This document shows, one piece after another, positions 30,301 to 40,425 of a DNA stretch of 64,000 nt. Made by a program: the position numbers and the translations under genes. The DNA is taken from positions 1,377,501 through 1,441,500 of the forward strand of contig NC_059388.1 of NCBI RefSeq assembly GCF_019703515.2. The letters run 5' to 3'. Source of the stretch: Myxocyprinus asiaticus. Lineage: Eukaryota; Chordata; Actinopteri; Cypriniformes; Catostomidae. Every line of letters starts with the position of its first letter. Within the stretch, counting starts at the first letter, position 1. Below the pieces are notes generated by a model, which saw only the letters and a list, made by a program, of their open reading frames with translations, was not told the origin of the DNA and did no database searches.

Positions 30301-30410
30301 GTCAAGGCCTGTTTTACCTTGGCTTCTATCCTGGTGTTCCCTGATCCAGCTCTGCAGTTTCATAGTGGAGATGGATGTGTTGGAGGTTGGCGTTGTATGT
30401 GATACGGATG

Positions 30411-31790
30411 GTATGACAGAGCGCTGTGTAGAACACCATAGGAGAGTGTTCACAATGAAGGAGTGTGTTTAAAATGCTGCTCCATTTTAGAACACCGGAA
30501 CACTTTCTTCTCATTTATGTCGTGGTCAAATGTTTACTGAGTGGTTTAAAGTTTAAATCTCTAGCACAGATGCGCTGTAGACTTGTTGTTGCACACCAAA
30601 TTTACATTTCCTAAATGACAGAAATCATGTACAATTGGCAATTTGCAAAATAAAGAGAACATTATTGAAGATAAATTGCTCAATATAAATGATTATCCAT
30701 CAGCGATACTGTTTCACCACTGGTTTCCATGGGACCAGAACCCGTGTCTCAGAGGTCGCTTGTGCGACATGCAATTAGTAGCACCAGAGGGAAACATGGA
30801 CAACAATTGAATTGATGCTAATGTCTGATGGGGTAGGCCGCTTGTCAATAATTCTGCAGAATGAAACATTCAGAAGCAACATGTCGATTTCCTGTGTGGT
30901 CATGTTGGGTAAAATATTCCTTAAGATTTTTGTTCAAGCCCCATTTTGTGCTCAGAATCAGGAGAGAAGAGGAAAAGAAAGAAAATAGTCCATGAAACAC
31001 CTGCAGGGAACAGACGTGCACATGACTAACACTGACCAACATGCACTCAGAAAACAGATAGAGCCTGTGGCATCTGTGAGCTGAGAGAGAGTGAGTTAGC
31101 TGGTAAGGAATTGTTTGAGTGTACTGGTATGAAAGTAAGGTGACCTGACAGCCGATCTACACTGACATAAGGGCATATGCTGACAAAACACAACATTATG
31201 CTTATTATTCACTTAAAGGGATAGTTCACACAAAAATGAAATTTTGTCATTATTTGTTTAACCTTATGTTGTTCCAAACTCAGGTCAAATAATTTGTTAC
31301 TTGATACTGTAATAAATGTTACTTCGGTGTCCAACGGTGTCCAAATGTTTTGGGAGGGCCACTGTATATTGATTAAAAAAAAAAAAAAAAAAAAAAAAAA
31401 ATGCTTTTAGCCATTATGGCCCAATTTTTTTAGAAACTTTTACCAATTAAAATTAGACAAGCTTCAAGAATTCTTATAAAAAAATAAATAAAAACAAAAC
31501 CTAAAAAAAACACAAAAAAAACTTAGGACATATTTTAAAAATAGTTGATTGATATGAAATATATTTGATTAATATACTTTAAACCTCTTTAGTAACTGTA
31601 TTAAATTTAATTATCTATTAATTGATCATTTACAAATATATTTCTTGAGTCTTTTTTTTGTTTTGTTTTTTAGTTTGTTTTTACTGTTTTATGCTATCTG
31701 TGATACGTGTGAACCACTTAAAGCTGTGCTGAATTATTTTAATTTTAAGAATTAATAATTATATGGTGGGGGAGGTCCCATGTGACTTGT
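30411..31790. other. Intergenic DNA, repeat fragments only
   Basis: AAAGGGATAGTTCACACAAA at 31214 onward resembles the cyprinid TTAAAGGGATAGTTCACCC repeat (one end only). CCAAATGTTTTGGGAGGGCC at 31341 onward resembles a Tc1 terminus. A run of about 27 A lies at 31375-31401. No gene recognised; the minus ORF 30845-31042 has no domain. Confidence 0.5.
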
Positions 31791-31892
31791 GAGAGACAGC
31801 TCTGTGCACTTTGCTAATTTTTTTAATTATTTTCATGATATAATCCGGTGAAATTCGATACACCCAGATACACATTTGTTGTTTGAGGTAAA

Positions 31893-32726
31893 CATGGCAA
31901 AGAAGTCAAAATCATCGGGCCCTGGAGACATTAAAAGACACTTACGGGTTCAAGATGAAAGCCCAGACGGGCCTGTGGACCGTTGACTCGATTTGGATGG
32001 TGCGGCGGGAGAATCCAGCATCAACTGTCCAACATGTCGGTGATGTTGACGAAGGTACTTGTGGACTTGGAGGATCTCGCTGTAATATGTCGATCGATTA
32101 TGGCGATGGAAAAAAAATTCTCTGAGTTAGTCACAAGAGTGACAGATGTTAAGAGATGACTTGATTATTTGGAGTCATCAGAGAGGGAATTAGCCGCTAA
32201 TCCGCCCGCAACCAAAATTGATTTGGAACGTGTTCTTGAAAAGCTTGAAGATTTTGAGAATAGAAGCCACAGGAATAACATTCGAATTGTGGGTATTCCT
32301 GAGCATGGGGAGGGCAGAGATATGGTGAAATTCCTGGATGAGCTTTTCCCGAGTCTGCTTGAAATAACAGGCCATAAACTGGAGGTCGAGCGAGCTCACA
32401 GAGTCCCGGCTCACAGATCTGCTGAGGGAGAAAGGCCCCGATCGATTCTGGCCAAATTTTTGAGATCATCCGATAAAGATCTCGTGTTGCGCCAGGCAAG
32501 GAGCAAAGGTTGGAAGAATCATAGTATTTTCTTGTTTCCGGACTTTGCGAACTCGACAAGAGTGAAACGCGATCGGTTCAAGGAATGTAAGAAACTCTTA
32601 CATCAGTGGAAGATAACTTTTGCTCTGATGTTCCCTGCCAAACTGAGAATAAACACCAAGGACGGCTGCAAAGTATTTATATGTCCCAATCAGGCAATGT
32701 CTTTTATAGAAACAATGGGTGAGTAA
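31893..32726 (+). pseudogene. L1 ORF1 protein of copy A, broken
   Basis: The start MAKKSKSSGPGDIKRHLRVQ at 31893 is the same as in copy B; a TGA (31984-31986) and later stops follow, and the coiled-coil part (32000-32160) is out of frame. The frame 32169-32726 is open for 185 residues: FENRSHRNNIRIVGIPE, then FLDELFPSLL and RAHRVPAHR, PRSILAKFLR and FKECKKLLHQ. These are the RRM-like and C-terminal domains of L1 ORF1 proteins, RNA-binding chaperones that coat LINE RNA. A stretch of 3-4 residues present in copy B (KLS) is missing near 32508. Confidence 0.88.
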
Positions 32727-33670
32727 CCATTGGGTGTTTCTCTTGCGAGTGGATTGACTCATTGTACATACTCTGGCTTTCGGAGGAAGCTGGGCGTCAT
32801 TTTTGTTTCTTTTTGCGTTGGCTCTACCGAGCGGCTGGAGTTTGTTATATTTTGTGGATTAACATTTTTCCTTAAAGAAACTTTTGCATTGATGGAAGAT
32901 CACTTTTACAATGAAGTTCCCGGCCAGATTGAGAATAGACACTACGGATGACCACAAAATATCTACATGCCCACACAAAGGATGTCTTTTATAAAGTTGA
33001 TGGACTGTGTAAGTCATGGGATATACTTTTATGCCAAGTGAATCGACTCTTGACCATTCGAGGAACAGGGATGCGAGTTTCGTTTCCATTTGTGCTGGTT
33101 CCGCCTATCGGCTGGAGCTTGTTTTGTTAAATAACACTACATTTGGGACAGTTATGGATGAATCTGTCAGTTCCTTGTGCTTACACCTCCTGTTGGCTGG
33201 AGTATGATTTGTGGAGTATTGGAATGATTACGTCATCTTCTGCACTCATCAGTTGGCTCACTGTAGATTCGTTTGTCTGACCAAGGAAACTGAACGGCTT
33301 TATATCGGCTGGAATTTGTTTTGTGAAGGAACACACCTTCGAGACAGTTTTGTGAATGGCTGGGGTTTGTTTTACAAAATATTTGATGTTATGTAATTTT
33401 GCCTTACAAATTTGTGAGGCAAAATTGAGCAATCTGATGGCAAAGTTGTCGCGGGGGCTCTCGTAGGCGTACATGGACTCTTTGAGTTTGGAGGGATTGA
33501 TGCCGGTTGGCGCTTTCATGCGTGGGGTTAATGCGCAAATTTTTCTTTTTTCTGTTTGTTTGGTTCGGGGGAAGTTGAGGGTTTTATTGTTGCATTAAAT
33601 GTGGCCTTCATAATTTTGTTTTTGGCACACAATTTATTTTTTCTATTATATCAAATTGCCAAATGTTAAT
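32727..33670 (+). other. L1 copy A inter-ORF region with internal duplications
   Basis: Contains a second, diverged copy of the end of ORF1 (32877-32999: TTTTGCATTGATG, CCGGCCAGATTGAGAATAGA, GGATGTCTTTTATA against 32615-32710), absent from copy B. It also has repeats around GTTGGCTGGAGT and GAACACA(C/G)CTTCGAGACAGTT (33128-33208, 33300-33376). Short ORFs here look incidental. Confidence 0.7.
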
Positions 33671-34900
33671 ATGAGTGTACTATCTCTCTCCACATGGAAT
33701 GTGAATGAGTTGGGGCACCCCATAAAAAGAAGGAAGGTTATTTCTTTTCTTAAACGTAAGAAATATGATATAGTGTTTCTTCAAGAAATGCATCTTTGGG
33801 AAGATATGGGGTGGACATGTTTTCTTTAGTGCGGGCTCAAGTAAGATCAAGGGAGTCATTATATTGGTAAATAAACATTTACAATTCAAATGTCTCAAAC
33901 AGATTAAAGATAAAATAGTAAGAGTCATTATTGTTTTAGCAGAAATTCAGGGGCAAAGTCTGATTTTGGCTAATATTTATGCACCTAACGCTGATGATCA
34001 GGGCTTTTTTATAGACCTTGAAGGGATGTTGCAAATCGCTGGCACCCCTCATGATATAATATTGGGAGGAGACTTTAATCTTTTGATGGACTCAGTCCTT
34101 GATCATAGTGAAGCAAAAGTGTGTAAGCCCCCTAGAGCAACATTGACGCTTCACAGGATGTGTAAAAATCTTGGTCTTACAGACATTTGGAGACTTTTGA
34201 ACCCATCTGGTAGGGACTATATATTTTTTTCATCAGTCCATAAGATTTATTCTAGAATAGATTTTTTTTATATCCAAATCCCTCATTTCATCTGTTGTTG
34301 ATTGCTCAATTGGAAACATTTTAGTCTTGGATCACGCCCTGGTGAGTTTAGAGGTGTTGCCACATATAGAGAAAAAGAAATCATTTAGTTGGCACCTTAA
34401 TGTTTCCCTTTTGCAAAATCCTGATTTCCAACAAATGTTAAAGACTGAAATCAATGTTTATATGGAGACCAACTGGTCCTCAGTATCTTCTGTGGGTGTG
34501 GCTTGGGAGGCACTTAAGGTGGTTCTTAGGGGCAGGATCATACAGTATGCCTCATTCATCAAAACATCCAAAGCACGAGAACTCGTGGAGTTGGAAGGAA
34601 ATATTAAAAGTGCAGAGGCAGAGCTGAAGCGCCGTATGTCATCTGATGGCCTCAGAGAATTGACCCGATTGAAATATAGATATAATACTATTTTGTCACG
34701 GAAAGTAGAGTTTTGGTTATTCAGGGCAAGACAGTCATACTTTGAGTCGAGGGACAAAGCAGGGAAGCTTTTGGCTAGATATATAAAGCAGAGAGAGTCT
34801 CTTTCTACCATTCCCTCAGTGAAATTTGCTGGTGGTGAAATTTTTACCTCGGCCATTGATATTAATAATGCCTTTAAAGAGTTCTATCTTGATCTTTAGA
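33671..34900 (+). pseudogene. L1 ORF2 endonuclease and linker, copy A
   Basis: From ATG 33671 the endonuclease begins MSVLSLSTWNVNELGHPIKR and reaches LQEMHL (catalytic Asn and Glu), then a 22-bp deletion relative to copy B shifts the frame. The frame 33864-34301 continues with LILANIYAPNADDQGFF, ILGGDFNLLMDS (metal-binding Asp/Asn) and FFSSVHKIYSRIDFF. The terminal His box reads VLDHALV where copy B has VSDHALV, a lost Ser. The frame 34327-34899 is the linker to RT (YRYNTILSRKVEFWLFRARQ). Endonuclease nicking of target DNA is the ancestral role. Confidence 0.88.
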
Positions 34901-34905
34901 GTTCC

Positions 34906-37075
34906 ATGTCTTCTACTACTGATGAAGATATTAGAAACTTTGTGGAACCATTAGATCTTCCTAAACTGACGACTGAGCAAAAAATCTCTCTTGACTCTGA
35001 GAAAACCTTGGAGGAGTTTGACGAGGTAATTAAGTCCCTACCTACTGGCAAGGCTCCGGGGCCAGATGGTTTTGCCGTAGAATTTTTTAGATCCTATGCT
35101 ACAGAACTGGCTCCACTTTTGTTAGAAGTTTATACTGAATCATTAAAGAATGGAAAGCTTCCTCCAACCATGACACAAGCCCGGATCAGTCTGATTCTTA
35201 AAAAGGACAAAGATCCAAGCGAGTGTAAAAGTTATCATCCAATCTCCCTGATCCAACTAGATGTAAAAATTTTGGCAAAAATGTTTGTCTAACCGATTAA
35301 GTAAGGTTATGACATCTCTTATACATATAGATCAGGAGGGGTTTATTCGGGGCTGCAGCTCTTCTGATAACATTTGGCGTCTCATCAATATCATGTGGTC
35401 AGTAGCGAATGATCAGTCTCTGGTTGCTGCCATCTCACTTGATGCCAAAAAGGCATTTGATATGGTAGAATGGGATTATCTTTTTAAGATTTTGGAAATG
35501 TATGGGTTCGACAGTACTTTTATTGGTTGGATTAAGTTACTTTATAGACACCCTGTAGCAGCGGTACAAACAAATGGATTAATTTCAGATTATTTTACTC
35601 TGAATAGGGGCACTCAGCAGGGTTGCCCTCTTTCCCCACTATTGTTCTGTCTTGCCCTGGAACCATTAGCAGCCACGATAAGAAAGGAGGATGATTTTCC
35701 AGGGGTGGTGGTGGGAGGTGTGGTGCATAAGCTTCTGCTTTACGCAGACGATATTTTATTATTTGTCTCTGAACCTACTAGATCTATGCCTTGCCTCCAC
35801 AGAATTATTAATTCCTTTTCCAAGTTCTCAGGATACAAAGTCAATTGGTCTAAATCTGAAGCTTTGGCTCTGACAGCGTATTGTCCAGTAATGGCTTTCC
35901 AGCCGGGCACCTTCCAGTGGCCCAAACAGGGCATTAAGTATTTGGGGATTTTATTCCCAGCAAATTTGTGTGATTTAGTTAGTGTTAATTTTGACCCTTT
36001 AATAAAAAGTTTTTCGAGTGATGTGGACAGGTGGGCTTCATTAAATTTATCGATAATTGGGAAGGTTAATGTTATTAAAATGAATTGTATTCCAAAATTC
36101 AACTACCTGCTACTGTCTCTCCCTGTAGATGTCCCTCTCTCTTATTTCAAGCAATTTGATAGCATAGCAAAGTCCTTCATTTGGAATGGTAAACTTCACA
36201 GATTGCATTTTAATAAGTTACATAGGCCGATTGACAAATGTGGGCTAGGCCTACCCAAGATTTTGTTTTATTACTATGCGTTCAGTCTCAGACATTTGGT
36301 TCATTGGTCACTTCCACCTGAGAGAGCCTCTCCCTGGTTTGTTATTGAACAGGCAGTTCTTGCCCCTATTTCACCATTACAAAGCTTCTCTATCAAACTA
36401 ATTGGAAAAGTTAAGTTACACCCCGTTATTTCGCATTTACACTCAGTATGGACTAAAGTATCCAGATTGTTTAAATCGGACACTTATTTAAATGTTGCCT
36501 CGAGCATATGGCAGAACCCAAGATTGTGTATTGGCAAGTCCCCTTTCTGCTGGCTGGAATGGATTGTGAGGGGGGTTGGTACTCTCGGTGACCTATATGA
36601 GAGTGGAGTGTTGAGATCGTTTGAAAACTTGGTCCAACATTTTCGGATCCCCAGACCTCAGTTTTATAGGTATTTACAACTGCACCACCTGCTTTGTACT
36701 ATTTTTGGGAGTAGCACACCCACCCTAAGGAGGCAGATGCTTTTGGAGAGGTGATTGCGGCTTTTGGAAAAGGTCATGAGGCATCAGTGTACTACTCCCT
36801 GTTAATTCAGAGTCTGGGGGACGGAGCCTTAACTTCTCTCAAGAGAGTATGGGAGAAAGAATTCAACTTGGCATTGGAGGAAGGAGTGTGGGCTAAGATT
36901 CTTAAAAATGATAAGTCTGCATCTAGAGATGCAAGGGTGCATCTTATACAATTCAAAATTTTGCATAGATTTTATTGGACCCCCTCTAGACTGTATAGGC
37001 TTGGTCTTAAAGACACATCCACCTGCTGGAGATGCTAATCAGAGGATGGAGACATGGCCCATGTTTTTTGGTGGC
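34906..37075 (+). pseudogene. L1 ORF2 reverse transcriptase and C-terminus, copy A
   Basis: The frame 34906-35292 has LPTGKAPGPDGFAVEFFR (RT block 1) and ISLILKKDKDP. After a frameshift, the frame 35285-36754 is open for 489 residues: AISLDAKKAFDMVEWDYL, GTQQGCPLSPLLFCLALEPL, catalytic YADD (35741-35752), GYKVNWSKSEAL and YLGILFP. The next frame (36751-37038) holds RVHLIQFKILHRFYWTPSRL and ends CWRC, the first part of the C-terminal Cys/His knuckle. This 489-residue frame is the longest open frame in the window. Three frames instead of one show decay, although the RT core itself looks complete. Confidence 0.9.
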
Positions 37076-37386
37076 GAATTCTGGTCGAAGGTTCAGAATT
37101 TTGTGTGCGACGTGGTGGGCGCTCGGTGTTCGTTTTGCCCCAGACTTTGTGGGGGATGGCCATATAGAGAACTGGGTTCTGACCTGTTTGATGATCGCCA
37201 GGCAGGTTATTTTGAGGGGTTGGAGGTCAGCTGGTGCGCCCCCATATCCGGAGTGGTGCACGGAGGTGGGGAGGGTGGCAGCTTATGAGGAAGTGTCATC
37301 GGGAAGACGGGGTGGCTTGGATATGTTTATGGGGCAGGTATTTGGAATTTTTGGAGGGCTCTCGGGTGGAGTGTGGAGAGAGTAGT

Positions 37387-37480
37387 GTGTATGTATGTAT
37401 GTTTATGTGTATGTGTATGTGTATATATATGTGTATGTATGTTTGTATATGTGTATATATATGTGTGTGTGTGTGTCTGT
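37387..37480. repeat. TATG/TGTA microsatellite
   Basis: Repeated TGTATG, TATGTG and TATATG words followed by (TG)n, seen directly. It lies at the 3' side of L1 copy A; ORFs of repeated Y, V, C and M residues are products of it. Confidence 0.9.
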
Positions 37481-37500
37481 TTGGTTTTTTTTTTCTATAT

Positions 37501-38678
37501 ATTTACTTATGTATAATATGAGCTCTTGTGTAGAGTTTCTGCCTGATCATGACGCTCACCCTTCAGCACAGCACAGACGCTTGAGTCATCCCTTCATCAC
37601 GTCAGTGAACAGGACAGGTCTTTCTTTTTCTCTAAACAACACTTAGAATCTGCAGTCGAATGTCTGTCTGCAGTACCTCCTAATAGCAAAAATAAAGCGA
37701 CAACTCATACACAGCACAAGTCTTATCATGTCTACCTGCTAACCTGCCCATATATCAAAACTTACTCTCTTTACTTTCTTAATGTGTGTTCCTGGTCTTA
37801 TTATGAATAGTTCATCAGTGCCCAATAATTTAAGGAAAAAATATTAACTGATAGTATCATCACCTAACATCCACGATACAGTCAAATCCTTGATTGTGAA
37901 ATGTGAAAAAGCATTCACATTACATTAACTTCTGTAATGGGCAGATTGATCTTGAAAATGCAATACTTACCATACTGACGTTTTATTGCAAGGATCAATC
38001 CTCACATAAAATATAAATCCTATTGTTTTACTAGTCATTTGATTATTTATTTGAACTGTAAAAATGAATGTGTTTCACAACCTCTGCAGTAGAAACAATA
38101 AACTGTGCTTCACACATTAAATAATGACAAAGCTAAATTAAATATTTATTGTCATCATTTATTTATTATAATAATTTACATTAAAAAAATACTGTATTTT
38201 TTTAGCTTTTTTTTTAGTTTTTTGTTTTTTAGTTGAGTTGTTAATTGATTGATCATGTTCTTAAACAAATGACTGAAAAAATAGATAATTTTCAGTGTAT
38301 TTAATGTTAATGAAGAATTTTTAATGTACTGTTAAATGTTAAATTACCCATTTTTTGTCCTCAAAAATCAAATGTTTTTTTTAAAAATTGAAAGAAAAAT
38401 CTATTTAATATAGTTATAGTAACATTGGAATTGGAATCAGTGATATTTGTCTTAATAGTACTTGGTATCATAATGAAAATGAAAGTGATATTGCCCATCC
38501 TTAATGCCTTTCCAAGTTAAACAAAATATTCAGCAGAAAATATTGTAGAGCGGGACTTGATTTTTCAGTGCCAATAATCAGTGCATTATTGACACAGATG
38601 TTTCCTCACGTGAGAGCAGGAGATTTCATGCGCTCCAGGGTTTAAAGTGAGAGCGGATTCTTCCCTTTTCCTCTCGTG
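37501..38678. other. No gene recognised
   Basis: AT-rich DNA with T- and A-runs around 38180-38240. No RNA gene or convincing ORF. Confidence 0.5.
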
Positions 38679-38804
38679 TAGGGGTGTAATGGTATGAAAT
38701 GATTATGGTATGAAAACCTTCACAAAAATACTGCAGTATTATGGTATCACAGTATTAAGGTGCCTTGCTAAAATGATTAGCAGTTTAATATTTATGATAT
38801 ACCA

Positions 38805-38925
38805 TATTTTCTGGAAATAAAGTCGCACCTGAATATAAGTCACACTTGGTTAAAATCGCATTGTTCAGAGAAGAAAAAAAAAAAACACACAGATAAGTTG
38901 CATCTCAGTATAAGTATCACTGACA
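38805..38925. repeat. 'ATAAGTCGCAC' interspersed repeat fragment
   Basis: ATATTTTCTGGAAATAAAGTCGCACCTGAATATAAGTCACACTTGG and, later, ATAAGTTGCATCTCAGTATAAGT resemble a common vertebrate repeat built on TATAAGTCGCAC words. Only a fragment. Confidence 0.5.
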
Positions 38926-38937
38926 TAGGCTGTGTCT

Positions 38938-40060
38938 TGTTTGGAAGGATGCGTCCTCCGGAGGTCGCATTTGTCAGCCGCATACGTCATCGAGGCTGTT
39001 TCGTTTCATAAAAGCGAGTAGAACACTCCGAATGCATTCTTCGAATGCGACCTTCTTTCACGGGAATTCGGAGGATGCATGAGGTGTATCCTTCATGGGC
39101 ACTCACAACCCACAATTCTTTGCTTCAACAGAAATATCTAAAAAAAATTACGCCAATTTGCCCGAAAATATGACGTTCAAACGCAAGGAATGTTAATTCC
39201 CTAGTTGAAGTACCTCAGTAGATGGGTGCAGAGTATATAATATGTATAATTATATTAATATATAATTAAAATAAAGTATTAGACTAAAAGTACACCTGTA
39301 AAATCTATTTTCTTTTCTCTCTACATCATTATAACTCTCCTAAAATGTACCTCATACATTCCCTTCTAAAGGGACTTTGTTCCCTTCTCACTCAAAGTGC
39401 TCGCGCTTGTTAAAGAGTGGCATGCTGTCATAGCAACCGTGTTACGTTCCGTTTCCATTTGTCCTATGAAGGCCGTCTTGTTTAAACAAGATTTGTTTAA
39501 AGGAGGACACTCGGTATACTGCAGCCTTCGTTTGGAAGACTGTGTGCTAGGTAGGACACGTCCTTTGAAGGCTTCAGTATACCGAGTGTCCTCCTTTAAA
39601 CAAATCTTGCACGAGCGCTTTGAGTGAGAAGGGAATGAGGTACATTTTAGGAGAGTTATAATGATGTAGAGAGAAAAGAAAATAGATTTTACAGGTGTAC
39701 TTTTAGTCTAATATTTTATTTTAATTATATATGAATATAATTATACATATTATATACTCTGCACCCATCTACTGAGGTACTTCAACTAGGGAATTAACAT
39801 TCCTTGCGTTTGAACGTCATATTTTCGGGCAAATTGGCGTCATTTTTTAGACATTTCCGTTGAAGCAAAGAATTATGGGTTGTGAGTGCCCACGAAGGAT
39901 ACACCTCATGCATCCTCCGAATTCCCGTGAAAGAAGGTCGCATTAGAAGAATGCATTCGGAGTGTCCTACGCGCTTTTCTGAAATGAGACAGCCTCGATG
40001 ACGTATGCGGCCGACAAATGCGACCTCCGGAGGATGCATCCTTCCAAACGAGACACAGCC
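38938..40060. mobile_element. 1.1-kb palindromic (foldback) element
   Basis: The sequence starts GGCTGTGTCTTGTTTGGAAG and ends with a near complement (CTTCCAAACGAGACACAGCC). The left arm 38938-39410 pairs with the right arm 39610-40060 almost throughout, with scattered mismatches; an inner pair of about 43 bp (39487-39529 and 39567-39609) forms a second stem. Only about 76 bp (39411-39486) in the left half and the tip are unpaired. No TSD was evident. It has no coding capacity; the ORFs reflect the arms. It would be a MITE or foldback mobilised in trans. Confidence 0.85.
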
Positions 40061-40425
40061 AGAGATTGTATGATGCAGGCACTATGACCCGGGAACAGCT
40101 GCCCAAGTCCCGACTTCTCTTCATTTGCTCAAAAATCAGACGCAGTCCGTTATGAAGATTAAATTACCTCAGGAAATACAGATCTCTGGAACTCTATGCT
40201 GTTCACATGTGTGGCTTTTAAAGTGAAGTGATAGTTGATTGAAACAGAAGGATGTTGCAAGTTAGAGATTTATTTGATCAAGTTTATATGATGCTGTGTA
40301 AATGTAGCCAATTCTCTCGTAATTTAACTGATATTTACATGGAATCTTTAATTCCTTTACTTGAATTTTAGAGAAAAAAAATCAAGTAATACCATGAATA
40401 CAATACCGTGAATTATAATGTCAAC

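Larger units (their letters stand above)
27950..30410 (+). mobile_element. Second Ty3/gypsy pol remnant, rearranged
   Basis: Plus-strand pieces: an RT thumb fragment (27970-28200), a segment that may come from untranslated or LTR-proximal DNA (28205-28375), then an ordered but broken pol: RT (28376-29227), RNase H (29258-29760), zinc-binding domain and integrase start (29910-30300), and finally a second RNase H-like snippet (30300-30390). The thumb fragment before the RT and the RNase H snippet after the integrase show rearrangement or joining of two copies. No LTR pair was recognised. Its protein differs clearly from the 19.9-23 kb copy (YLDD instead of YIDD), so it is a different family. 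Confidence 0.82.
31795..37500 (+). mobile_element. L1 LINE copy A
   Basis: Plus-strand LINE with a 5' segment, ORF1, an intergenic region of about 940 bp and ORF2 with endonuclease, RT and C-terminal Cys/His knuckle. The layout and sequence match a second copy at 43567-49195 at roughly 90% identity by eye. ORFs are broken. The 3' end passes into a TATG/TGTA microsatellite (37387-37480), unlike copy B, which ends in A-rich repeats. Confidence 0.9.

Noticed and set aside
31795..37500. Host protein with a reverse transcriptase domain
   Set aside because: Order of ORF1, endonuclease, RT and Cys/His knuckle, the frameshifts and the second copy at 43567-49195 identify an L1 LINE.
37395..37646. ORF rich in Y, V, C and M
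   Set aside because: Product of a TATG/TGTA microsatellite.
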